Assembly: GCA_002726915.1 (NCBI GenBank)
Contig: PBSY01000060.1
Location: 101,834 to 165,833, forward strand
From: Verrucomicrobiales bacterium
GTDB taxonomy: Bacteria; Verrucomicrobiota; Verrucomicrobiia; Verrucomicrobiales; DEV007
DNA: 64,000 nucleotides
Direction of reading: 5' to 3'
The notes below the pieces were generated by a model. The model saw only the letters and a program-made list of their open reading frames with translations. It did no database searches and was not told the origin of the DNA. The position numbers and the translations under genes are program-made. Positions 1 to 8,076 of this stretch are shown here, piece after piece (positions within the stretch are counted from its first letter, which is position 1; every line of letters begins with the position of its first letter).

Positions 1-1
1 T

Positions 2-682
2 AATACTGATGAAACTTGGCGGTTCCGCTACGGCGTTGGCGATACTTACCATCACCGCTTCTGGGGGCAGGTCATGCGGTGGGGAGCCGGTCCAAATTTG
101 CGTTCAGGCAACGATTTTGTAAGGCTCGGCTCAGACAGACTCAGCTATACCCCTAAAGATCCAATTACCGTTACTGCCAAGTTGCTCGACGCCGAACGCC
201 GACCGATGACAGATGCAAAAATCGAAGTCGAAGTCTGGAAAGATGGCGAGCGTCTCAATCAGCAACGCATGAGCTACCAAAGTGATTCTTCCGGCCTCTA
301 TGAATCGAGTCTTAGCCTCACTCGCGAAGGGAGCTACGAACTCCGCCTCGCTGGTGACGACGTCGAGCAATCACTTGCGAGAAACCCGGGCGGCCCCGAA
401 AATATATCTACAGAATTGCTCGTCGTTTCCACCCGCAACCCGGTCGAACTGGCAGAACTAACTGCTGACCGTGACTTTCTAAACCATGCGACCCAGCTAA
501 CGGGAGGTCGTCTTGCTGAACTCCATGACCTTGACTCTCTGCTCTCAGCCTTCGGCGCTCCCAAAGAAGTTCTAACCGAACAGCGAAACGTCACCCTTTG
601 GGACACGTGGCCGATGTTACTAGCATTTTTAGGCTTTTTAACTTTAGAATGGACCCTGCGCCGACGCAGTGGCCTCGTATAA
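2..682 (+). CDS. C-terminal part of a VWA/BatA-type membrane protein (5' end outside window)
   Basis: The reading frame is open from the first bases of the window, so this is the 3' end of a longer gene. About 226 residues are visible: a beta-rich, Ig-like stretch (roughly residues 45-140 of the visible part) followed by a short C-terminal membrane helix (WDTWPMLLAFLGFLTLEWTL) and a basic end. This arrangement matches the C-terminus of the membrane-anchored VWA or glutamine-amidotransferase-like proteins that precede DUF4175 genes in Planctomycetes and Verrucomicrobia. The VWA domain itself would lie upstream and is not seen. The gene ends 16 bases before the preferred start of the DUF4175-like gene, which implies one operon. 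The family is inferred from context and the C-terminal helix, so the exact function is open. Confidence 0.6.
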   Translation, partial: NTDETWRFRYGVGDTYHHRFWGQVMRWGAGPNLRSGNDFVRLGSDRLSYTPKDPITVTAKLLDAERRPMTDAKIEVEVWKDGERLNQQRMSYQSDSSGLYESSLSLTREGSYELRLAGDDVEQSLARNPGGPENISTELLVVSTRNPVELAELTADRDFLNHATQLTGGRLAELHDLDSLLSAFGAPKEVLTEQRNVTLWDTWPMLLAFLGFLTLEWTLRRRSGLV

Positions 683-698
683 AAACAAAACGACACTC

Positions 699-3600
699 AT
701 GAGCACGCTAGAAGCCGCTTTCAGTCAGTTGCCTGATCCGATCCAGAACAGCCTCGGATCGATGATCCGGAGAGTTCGACGCCTGCTCTTCATTCGTGGC
801 CTCTGCGCGACTCTGACCGTAGCTCTGGGCAGCCTGCTCGCGATTATGCTAATCGATGCGAGCGTCACTCTCTTCTCAATGACCTCACGCTGGGCGCTCA
901 GCCTGAGTGGTCTGAGTATAACTTTAGTCGCTGCCTGGTGGTTCCTTTTCCGTCCTCTCTCACGACGATTCACGCTGACCCAGATGGCAAGAATTATCGA
1001 AATCCGTCATCCGGAGCTACAGGAACGAATCTCAACCGCAGTGGAACTGCTTTCCTCTAATGATCCGGAATCAATCAAAGGGTCCGAAGAGCTTATCGAA
1101 GCCGTGGTTGACTCTGCCATTGTCGATGTTGAAGCAGTTGATCCGAAAATGGAATTTAAGTCGGCTCGCACCGCGAAGCTTGCGAGCATTACCCTCGCCC
1201 TCGCATTCCTCATCGGTCTCGCTCTCGTGATCTGGCCTTCACAGTCATGGATACTTCTACAACGCGCCGTCGCTCCCTTTCTCGATATCGGCAACGCCTA
1301 TGCGGACTCACTCGAGGTCGATCCGGGCGATCTGCGCGTCGCTAAAGGGGAAGCCGTCACGATAACATTAACCACGACGCATAAGAAGCTGAAGCGCGCC
1401 GAAATTCGCCGCCTTCTTGAAGATGGAACAGAATCGGTGGAACGCCTCTCTCTTGGTTCAGAGTCTAAAAACGGCAAAAAGAAATTTTCGATTAAGTTTA
1501 ACGAGGTTGAAGAAGATTTTACCTATCGTATCCGAGCTGGATCAGCCCTGACACAATACTACAAAGTGACCACGGTCGCTCCCCCAGCAATCAACCAATT
1601 TAAGGTCGACTATGATTTCCCAGACTACACCAACCTAAAGTCAAAGTCGGTGACCACCGCTACTGGCGAAATCCGAGCGGTTACCCACACGCGAATCACT
1701 CTCACCGCGACCCCTAACAAAAAAATCGATCAGTCTCGTCTCTTGATAAACGAGCGCACCGATCTTGGATCACCCGAGGTGGTCGACGGAAATTTACAAT
1801 GGCAGTTCGAACTTAAGGGCGGCATGAACGGCAACTGGCAGATCGATCTCACCGACACCGACGGGTTTACCAACCAGCAACTCACCTACCCCCTTGAAGT
1901 TCTTCCAGATAAGTCGCCATCAGTCATCGTCACATTTCCGATCGAAAAAGAACTGCGACTTCGCCCAACGGAAGTTCTTCCTGTGGTGAGCGAGATCGTT
2001 GAAGATTTTGGATTTAAGGATGCCTCTTTCCTCATCACTCCGGTCGGTGGCGATCAGCCAGAGGAGATTGTAATCCATCTTCCCAAAGTCACCGAAATAG
2101 CCGAAACCTATATTTCCGATACCCTTCTTGATCTCAGCCATATCAAATTAAACGGAAACCAGCAGCGAATCGGAGTGCAGGTCCTTGTCCGTGACAATCG
2201 CCCAAAAAGCTATGACGGACCGGGCCTTGGCCTGAGCATACCTTTTTTCATTACACTGGATGCCGATGCCAAGCCTCTAGCGCAGCAGGTGGTCGAAGCC
2301 AAAAAGAAAGCCATCGAAGAACAACTCCAGAAAGCCAAACTGGAACTTGAACGGGCGCGCATCAAAATGCAGCAGACCGAGATGGAACTTAATCGAACCG
2401 ACGATGTCTCTCAGCGGGCCATGCGTTCTCTCAATGATTTCTCTGAGCACACGGAAAAGGCAAGGGAAGAACTCGACAAGGTCGCCGCCGCGCTCGACCG
2501 GTCTTTCTTGCAGGAACAGTCAGACAAGGCGGAGAAGATCGCCAATGAACATATCTCGAAGGCACGCGAAGAATCGGATCTTATCCCGATCACTGACAGT
2601 AAAGAGGAGAGGATTACGAAGTCTCAGGATGCGAAAAAAGAAATCCAAGAAGCCATCAATGGAATCGCCGAAATAGCCGAGGCGATGCGGGAAGCGAACA
2701 AAGAGTTTGAAATGATTTCCCAACTCAATGAACTCGCCAACAAGCAGCAGGATCTTGCGAATCGCGCCGAAGCAATGTCGGCGGAACAATCACATCGCGA
2801 GGCGGCCATCAGCGAAGCCACCAAGGAATTCACCGAGCAACAACTCGCCGAACTAGCTAAGCAGCAGATGGATCAGTTCCGCAATCAACAGGGGCAGGTC
2901 CAAGAACAGCTCGGCAAAATGCTGAAGCAGAATCCGGAAGCTTTCGAAGCGGTGTTGGGAGTTCAACAGAAACGCGCGGAGCAACTAGCTGACGCCACTA
3001 AGGCACTCGCACAGGAGCAGCAAGAACTCAAGTCGCTCAACGAGGAAGCCACGCGGAGCCAGGAAAACAAGCAAGACGCTCTCCGCGAGCAATTAATCGC
3101 CCACCTCCAGAAGGAGCAGACAAAGCTCGTATCACAGATGCAGGAGCAATCGAATGTCACTAAGGACGCGGGAGAGTCTCAGCAGGCCAATGCATCAGAT
3201 CCAGACTCGTCATCATCTCAGCAGCAGAAAAGTGCCCCTTCTGGGGAACTTACTGAAGCTTCTACTCAGGCCATCGAGACAGCGAAAAATCTGGGACAGC
3301 AGGATCTGGAATCTGCCGCTGAATCAGCAAACAAAGCTAGTGATAGCCTAACTGCCGCTGCCGAAACGGCGAAGCCCTCGGCTTTTGATGTCAATACATC
3401 TGACACAGCAGATTCATCCAATGCCACCGAATCCGGCGGTGGCAGTCAACCAGAAGCATCTGATTCGCCCGAACCTTCTCTCGGTGATCTTGCTCAGAGC
3501 CAGGAAGCTCTCGCCGAACAGATTGAGATGGTACGGGATGGAGACCTACAACAAGCCCTAAGTGCCATCGAGGCTCAGATACAAACTGATGCCAGAGCGC

Positions 3601-4400
3601 TCAGTTCAGAGACTCAAGCCTTAGGAGCGACCCTCGCCAAAGTCGAACAATTTAGAGCCAAAAACGCCGCGGACCGCGCTCAGCGAGCCCTCGATCTGGG
3701 CGATCACAAAGCGGGTGATGCAGCTCAACACCTAAGCAACGCGGGACACATGCAGAAACAGGAGGAAGCTAATGGCCAACTTGAAATCGGTGAACTTTCC
3801 CTACCCGCCCGACAAACCATGCAACGCGCCGCGATCGAGCAACAGACGGCCACCCAAGCACTCACCCGGGCATCCGAAGCCCTCAACGATTCCGCCGCAT
3901 CATTACAGCAAACCGAGAAAGGAATGGAGCCATCGGACCAAGGCAATCAAATAGCTGACGGAGGAGAGATGGCGGAAGGATTCAACGAAGTCACCGAGTC
4001 GGCTCAATCACAGGATGCACAGCAGGCTGCTCAGCAATCTCAGCAAGCGGCCGACTCACTCCAGCAACTGGCCCGCAACGCCATGAAAAAGCTCGGTTCC
4101 GAGGGGCAGAGTCCTAGCATAGCTCCCTCCGATCAGCCCAATCCCAATCCAGAGATGGCTGGCGAACCAGATGGCTCCCTCAATTTGAACGAGTCTGGGC
4201 TAAAAGCCACAGACGCTGATGGGCGAGGCATTCCGCCTGAACTTGAAGCTATGGGAATCAGCGCCGAAGACTGGTCTCGATTTAAGGGAGCATTATCGGG
4301 CGGAAACGCCGCTGGTATTGAGACTGAATTACCAGCTGAGTATCGCGAGCTTGTCGGGCGATATTTTCAAGTGATCGCCAAGGAGGCTGGAAAAGAATGA
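699..4400 (+). CDS. DUF4175-like large membrane-anchored coiled-coil protein
   Basis: The product has about 1,233 residues. It has two N-terminal membrane helices (about 35-58 and 65-85), a third near 161-181, a beta-rich extracytoplasmic part to about residue 520, and then a very long Gln/Glu/Ala-rich coiled coil (about 527-1,180). This is the architecture of the DUF4175 family, whose function is unknown; the family usually sits in MoxR/DUF58/VWA membrane operons. The ATG at 699 is preferred; an in-frame GTG at 669 would overlap the upstream gene by 14 bases, and neither has a clear ribosome binding site. The stop overlaps the next start (ATGA), showing translational coupling. An envelope-spanning scaffold is plausible but is inference only. 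Confidence 0.8.
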   Translation: MSTLEAAFSQLPDPIQNSLGSMIRRVRRLLFIRGLCATLTVALGSLLAIMLIDASVTLFSMTSRWALSLSGLSITLVAAWWFLFRPLSRRFTLTQMARIIEIRHPELQERISTAVELLSSNDPESIKGSEELIEAVVDSAIVDVEAVDPKMEFKSARTAKLASITLALAFLIGLALVIWPSQSWILLQRAVAPFLDIGNAYADSLEVDPGDLRVAKGEAVTITLTTTHKKLKRAEIRRLLEDGTESVERLSLGSESKNGKKKFSIKFNEVEEDFTYRIRAGSALTQYYKVTTVAPPAINQFKVDYDFPDYTNLKSKSVTTATGEIRAVTHTRITLTATPNKKIDQSRLLINERTDLGSPEVVDGNLQWQFELKGGMNGNWQIDLTDTDGFTNQQLTYPLEVLPDKSPSVIVTFPIEKELRLRPTEVLPVVSEIVEDFGFKDASFLITPVGGDQPEEIVIHLPKVTEIAETYISDTLLDLSHIKLNGNQQRIGVQVLVRDNRPKSYDGPGLGLSIPFFITLDADAKPLAQQVVEAKKKAIEEQLQKAKLELERARIKMQQTEMELNRTDDVSQRAMRSLNDFSEHTEKAREELDKVAAALDRSFLQEQSDKAEKIANEHISKAREESDLIPITDSKEERITKSQDAKKEIQEAINGIAEIAEAMREANKEFEMISQLNELANKQQDLANRAEAMSAEQSHREAAISEATKEFTEQQLAELAKQQMDQFRNQQGQVQEQLGKMLKQNPEAFEAVLGVQQKRAEQLADATKALAQEQQELKSLNEEATRSQENKQDALREQLIAHLQKEQTKLVSQMQEQSNVTKDAGESQQANASDPDSSSSQQQKSAPSGELTEASTQAIETAKNLGQQDLESAAESANKASDSLTAAAETAKPSAFDVNTSDTADSSNATESGGGSQPEASDSPEPSLGDLAQSQEALAEQIEMVRDGDLQQALSAIEAQIQTDARALSSETQALGATLAKVEQFRAKNAADRAQRALDLGDHKAGDAAQHLSNAGHMQKQEEANGQLEIGELSLPARQTMQRAAIEQQTATQALTRASEALNDSAASLQQTEKGMEPSDQGNQIADGGEMAEGFNEVTESAQSQDAQQAAQQSQQAADSLQQLARNAMKKLGSEGQSPSIAPSDQPNPNPEMAGEPDGSLNLNESGLKATDADGRGIPPELEAMGISAEDWSRFKGALSGGNAAGIETELPAEYRELVGRYFQVIAKEAGKE

Positions 4401-5464
4401 GACCGTTCATCGCTATTCTTATCACTTGCGCACTACTCACTGCTCATCAAGTAAGATCGCAGAACGACTCGCTCTCCAATGCCGTCTTCTCGAAACACCA
4501 TAAAAGCGTCGAGGCAGCGGTTGATCGTGCCCTTCGCTACCTTGCTTCCAATCAGTCGACGGAAGGTACGTTCAATGATTCATACGGCCGGTCTGTCGGC
4601 GTGGTTTCCCTCGTTGGCATGTCATTTTTATCTGCAGGCCACACGCCTGGGAGCGGGGAATTTGCCGATAATCTCCAGCGATGCCTTAACTACGTAATCG
4701 ACAGTCAGCGGCCAACCGGCCTTCTGGACAAGGGAGATTCAGGGCACGGTCTCATGTATGCCCATACCATTGCTACACTCTTCCTCTCGGAATGCAGCGG
4801 TATGGTCGATCCCGAGACCCAAGCACGGCTCAGCCCTGTGTTGGCGCGTGCCACCGAACTAATCTTGCAGGCACAAGCGGTTCCCAAGGCGGAGAAACAC
4901 CAGGGCGGGTGGCGCTACAAGCCCGATTCCCGAGATGCCGATCTTTCATGCAGCGGTTGGGCGCTTATGGCCCTTCGTTCTGCCAAGCTCAACGGAGCAC
5001 CAATTCCCGACCAAGCAATCAAGGACGCTGTGAAATATGTCCTTTCCAACCACGACAAGGAAGAGGGTCGCTTCGGCTACACTGATCCCTGGGGCCATTC
5101 AGAAACGCTCACCGGCTGCGGATTACTTTGCCTCGAACTCTGTGGCTATCACGGCACAGAATCCACCTTCCGCGCTGGGGATTTCATCCTCAAGCACCGC
5201 CAACAAATCGTGAGTAACGCCCACGAATATTACGCCAACTACTATAACGCCCAAGCCATGTTCCAACTGGGCGGACGCTTCTGGGCACAGTATGCGGACT
5301 GGATGTATGGAGAATACGTCCCCAAACAGCAATCCAACGGTTCGTGGTCCAACGGTCGCAACGGCGGGACCTATGGTACCTCCATGATGGTGCTTTCCTT
5401 TACAGTCCCCTATCGTCAGCTTCCCATTTACCAACGTGATGAAACCGTTGACGAAGCGCCGTGA
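4397..5464 (+). CDS. Secreted prenyltransferase/squalene-cyclase-fold (alpha/alpha toroid) protein
   Basis: This 355-residue protein begins with a signal peptide (MRPFIAILITCALLTAHQVRSQ). The rest is a series of helical repeats with the Gly/Trp-rich turns of prenyltransferase and squalene-oxidase repeats, for example GGWRYKPDSRDADLSCSGWA near residues 170-190 and SNGRNGGTYGTSMM near 320-335. The DxDD catalytic motif of squalene-hopene cyclases is not seen, so it is better called a toroid-fold protein than a terpene cyclase. It overlaps the DUF4175-like gene by 4 bases. Genes of this type commonly close such membrane operons in Planctomycetes and Verrucomicrobia. Binding or scaffold activity in the periplasm is inferred; no substrate can be named. 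Confidence 0.75.
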   Translation: MRPFIAILITCALLTAHQVRSQNDSLSNAVFSKHHKSVEAAVDRALRYLASNQSTEGTFNDSYGRSVGVVSLVGMSFLSAGHTPGSGEFADNLQRCLNYVIDSQRPTGLLDKGDSGHGLMYAHTIATLFLSECSGMVDPETQARLSPVLARATELILQAQAVPKAEKHQGGWRYKPDSRDADLSCSGWALMALRSAKLNGAPIPDQAIKDAVKYVLSNHDKEEGRFGYTDPWGHSETLTGCGLLCLELCGYHGTESTFRAGDFILKHRQQIVSNAHEYYANYYNAQAMFQLGGRFWAQYADWMYGEYVPKQQSNGSWSNGRNGGTYGTSMMVLSFTVPYRQLPIYQRDETVDEAP

Positions 5465-5482
5465 GGGCGGACTCTTTTCAGA

Positions 5483-6106
5483 ATGGACTTCCGTTGGTTA
5501 GGCAGAGTTTCTTATGAGGAGGGACTCGCGCTGCAAAATAAGCTGGTCGATCAGCGCCTCGAGGGTGTGGCGCCCGATACTATTCTGCTCTTGGAGCATG
5601 AACCGGTCTACACAATTGGCCGAACAAGGGACCGCTCCTCCCTAATTAGCCCGGAAAGCCTGCCCTACCCAGTTTTCGAGACCAACCGAGGTGGACAAGC
5701 CACCTTTCACGGCCCCGGTCAGTTGGTTGGGTATCTCATACTCGACCTGAATGCTTATGGCAAAGATCTGCATACTTATCTTCGTGAGATTGAATCAATC
5801 CTGATTGATTTTGCCGCAGAATTTGCTATCTGTTGTAGGCGGAAAGAGGGGCTCACCGGAGTCTGGATTGATGACCGAAAGCTGGCCTCGATTGGCGTTG
5901 GAGTTCGAAAATGGATATCTATGCATGGATTCGGTCTCAATGTCTCACGCGATCTCCATGGCTATGAAGCCATCGTTCCTTGTGGCATATCAAATGTGAC
6001 CATGACTTCCCTCGAAACAGAATCGAACTCAGAGGTTCCCATAGAAGAAGCAGCACGTCGCATCGAACCTTTTATCCGGGCGGGACTCGACACCCTTCGC
6101 ACCTAA
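5483..6106 (+). CDS. lipB: Octanoyltransferase LipB
   Basis: LipB moves the octanoyl group from octanoyl-ACP to the lipoyl domains of 2-oxoacid dehydrogenases and GcvH, the first step of lipoate synthesis. The 207-residue length is normal. Visible signatures are EHEPVYTIGR (about 38-47), RGGQATFHGPGQLVGY (about 69-84), the catalytic Lys133 in DRKLASIG and the catalytic Cys167 in IVPCGI. It starts 18 bases after the toroid-protein gene and ends 44 bases before the FHA-cyclase gene, so it may be read through from upstream. No lipA is present in the window. Confidence 0.96.
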   Translation: MDFRWLGRVSYEEGLALQNKLVDQRLEGVAPDTILLLEHEPVYTIGRTRDRSSLISPESLPYPVFETNRGGQATFHGPGQLVGYLILDLNAYGKDLHTYLREIESILIDFAAEFAICCRRKEGLTGVWIDDRKLASIGVGVRKWISMHGFGLNVSRDLHGYEAIVPCGISNVTMTSLETESNSEVPIEEAARRIEPFIRAGLDTLRT

Positions 6107-6150
6107 TGACAGACTGATCAAAGTCATCTCCTTTCGTTTCCTATCACCCC

Positions 6151-8067
6151 ATGTATCTGGTTGCCGTCAATCTGGAAAGTCCCCGCGAAATGGCTGTAGC
6201 GCTGGCCAAAGAAGGGCGCAGGATTCGCATCGGACGAAAACCCGAAAGCCTTCCGGAAGAGCCGGTAGATGTTCTCAGGATCACCTGGAATGACCGTCTC
6301 GTGAGCCGCAATCATTGCGATGCTGTGCGCAGTGGAGAAAAAATCGAACTAGCCCGACTTCCTGCTCTAACCGGTCGGAGCACACCAAACGCGCTTTACA
6401 CAAACGTGGCACCTCGCAACCGCGACTTAATTCCGGAGCCGGTCTCACTGGACTTTGGGTGCTCAGCTATCATCGGGACAAAGGGTAATACTGCCATTTA
6501 CTGGCTGAAATCTCTTGGTGACCTCGATGCAGAAATCGAAAAATATCGTTTGTCTCTTGAGTCTGAAAAAGAGGCTTTCGAAGAAGAATCAATCACCGAG
6601 CAGGACTACGATGAAGTCGAGCAACTTGATGAATACAGTCTCCGGCTGCAACTCAAGCTTCTTCAGCGTGAACTTCCCGAGCAAGTTCTTTCTGGTTGGT
6701 CTGACGAAACCGACCTTTTCACGAGAGCCTCCGTTTTTCTTGAAAACGCGCTCCCCGGACAAAAGGGCGTCAGCGCTACTTTTGTGGCCCTAGACTCACG
6801 GGAAGGTAATCTGAAAATCGAAGTGCTTAATCCCGATCCTCTAGCTCGCGCAGATTTTCGTCCCAGTCGTACTCTGCTGAACCAGCTCAAGCTCGAAAAC
6901 CCAAAGTCGACCGATATTAAAATTTGGTCCTCTAAAGAGCATTCCAAAGTGTTCAGTGCTGAAAGTCTCGGTGACCAGATCGATTGGGTTTGTATATTGC
7001 CGGTTGCCAGTCTCGACGAAGCCGCTGAGATCTATCGAGATGAGCGCCGTCGGCCCGTCTACCTCTACGTTGAAACCCGCCAGGCATCCGAGACTACTGC
7101 TGCCGCTTTTGTCCCGTTCCTAAGACTGATCAGTTCCCTCGTGGCCAGCCTCCTGTCAGCGCGAGCAGATCAAAAGTTACAGGACCAGATGGCGACCTAC
7201 TTTTCGCCAGGTCTCCGCAAGCTGATGCAGCGTCTTGATCAAACTGTGCTGGAACCTGCCATGGTTGACGTAACCGTCATGTTTGCCGACCGACGTGGTC
7301 ACAGCCGCATGCTTGAACTGGCCCGCAGTGACTACGAAATTCTAGATCGCCTCAACGAAAATCAAGGCGTTGTGGGACTTATCACTGAAGAAGTCTTCAA
7401 CAGCCGAGGCGTGGTGACTGACTTTGCCGGAGATGGCGCTCTTGGACTCTGGGGTTGGCCCAATATTGATGAAGAGGAAACTCAGCATGCCCTTGAAGCA
7501 GTTGAGGCTGCCGAAGCTATAATGAAACGGCTGGCCGATCGTGTCGAATACGAGGAGGAACTCGAACGAGACATGTCCGCTGTTCGAATCGGTATCAGCA
7601 CTGGTCGCATCGCAGTCGGAAAAACCGGTCCAACCCAGCAATGGCACATCAGCGTGTTCGGCAGCGTTGCTAACCTCGGGGCACGGTTGGAACGCATTGC
7701 AAAGGAGTTCCGAATCCCGATTCTCGTCTCTGATGAAACCTATCTTCGAATTAAAGGTATTGGTGAGCGACGTTTCCGGCGCCTATGCCAGATCCGACCC
7801 GCCGGCTTTGAGGAGAGCTATTCTATTCACGAGCTAATTCTTCCAAAATCACAGGGCGGTTCGGGAATCGCTGACCACGAAGTCGAAATTTACGAAAAAG
7901 CACTTAAGCTTTTTCACCAAAGAAAGTGGGACGAAGCTCGGGGCTTGCTAATGACTCTTCCAGATGATGACCCACCCACTGCTTGGTTAATCGACAAAAC
8001 CGACAGTTTTTGCCAAAATCCTCCTAACGCAGATTGGGGTGGAGAAATTCAAAGCTTTTCGAAGTAA
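6151..8067 (+). CDS. FHA-domain class III adenylate/guanylate cyclase
   Basis: The 638-residue protein is soluble. An N-terminal FHA domain (about 5-110) shows the IRIGRK and SRNHC signatures expected to bind phosphothreonine. A middle region (about 190-345) resembles a GAF-like sensor. A class III nucleotide cyclase domain (about 371-560) carries the metal-binding aspartates in VMFADRRG and FAGDGALG (GDG near 427) and the Asn/Arg pair in VANLGARLE. The purine-specificity position appears to be Ser (HISVFGS), closer to the Thr type than the Asp type, so cAMP is likely but not certain. The C-terminal 60 residues are helical and TPR-like. It lies 9 bases upstream of the Ser/Thr kinase, suggesting that the kinase phosphorylates a partner that the FHA domain reads. 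Confidence 0.9.
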   Translation: MYLVAVNLESPREMAVALAKEGRRIRIGRKPESLPEEPVDVLRITWNDRLVSRNHCDAVRSGEKIELARLPALTGRSTPNALYTNVAPRNRDLIPEPVSLDFGCSAIIGTKGNTAIYWLKSLGDLDAEIEKYRLSLESEKEAFEEESITEQDYDEVEQLDEYSLRLQLKLLQRELPEQVLSGWSDETDLFTRASVFLENALPGQKGVSATFVALDSREGNLKIEVLNPDPLARADFRPSRTLLNQLKLENPKSTDIKIWSSKEHSKVFSAESLGDQIDWVCILPVASLDEAAEIYRDERRRPVYLYVETRQASETTAAAFVPFLRLISSLVASLLSARADQKLQDQMATYFSPGLRKLMQRLDQTVLEPAMVDVTVMFADRRGHSRMLELARSDYEILDRLNENQGVVGLITEEVFNSRGVVTDFAGDGALGLWGWPNIDEEETQHALEAVEAAEAIMKRLADRVEYEEELERDMSAVRIGISTGRIAVGKTGPTQQWHISVFGSVANLGARLERIAKEFRIPILVSDETYLRIKGIGERRFRRLCQIRPAGFEESYSIHELILPKSQGGSGIADHEVEIYEKALKLFHQRKWDEARGLLMTLPDDDPPTAWLIDKTDSFCQNPPNADWGGEIQSFSK

Positions 8068-8076
8068 AACACCACC

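Noticed and set aside
4397..5464. Squalene-hopene cyclase
   Set aside because: The toroid repeats are present, but the protein is too short and the DxDD acid motif is absent.
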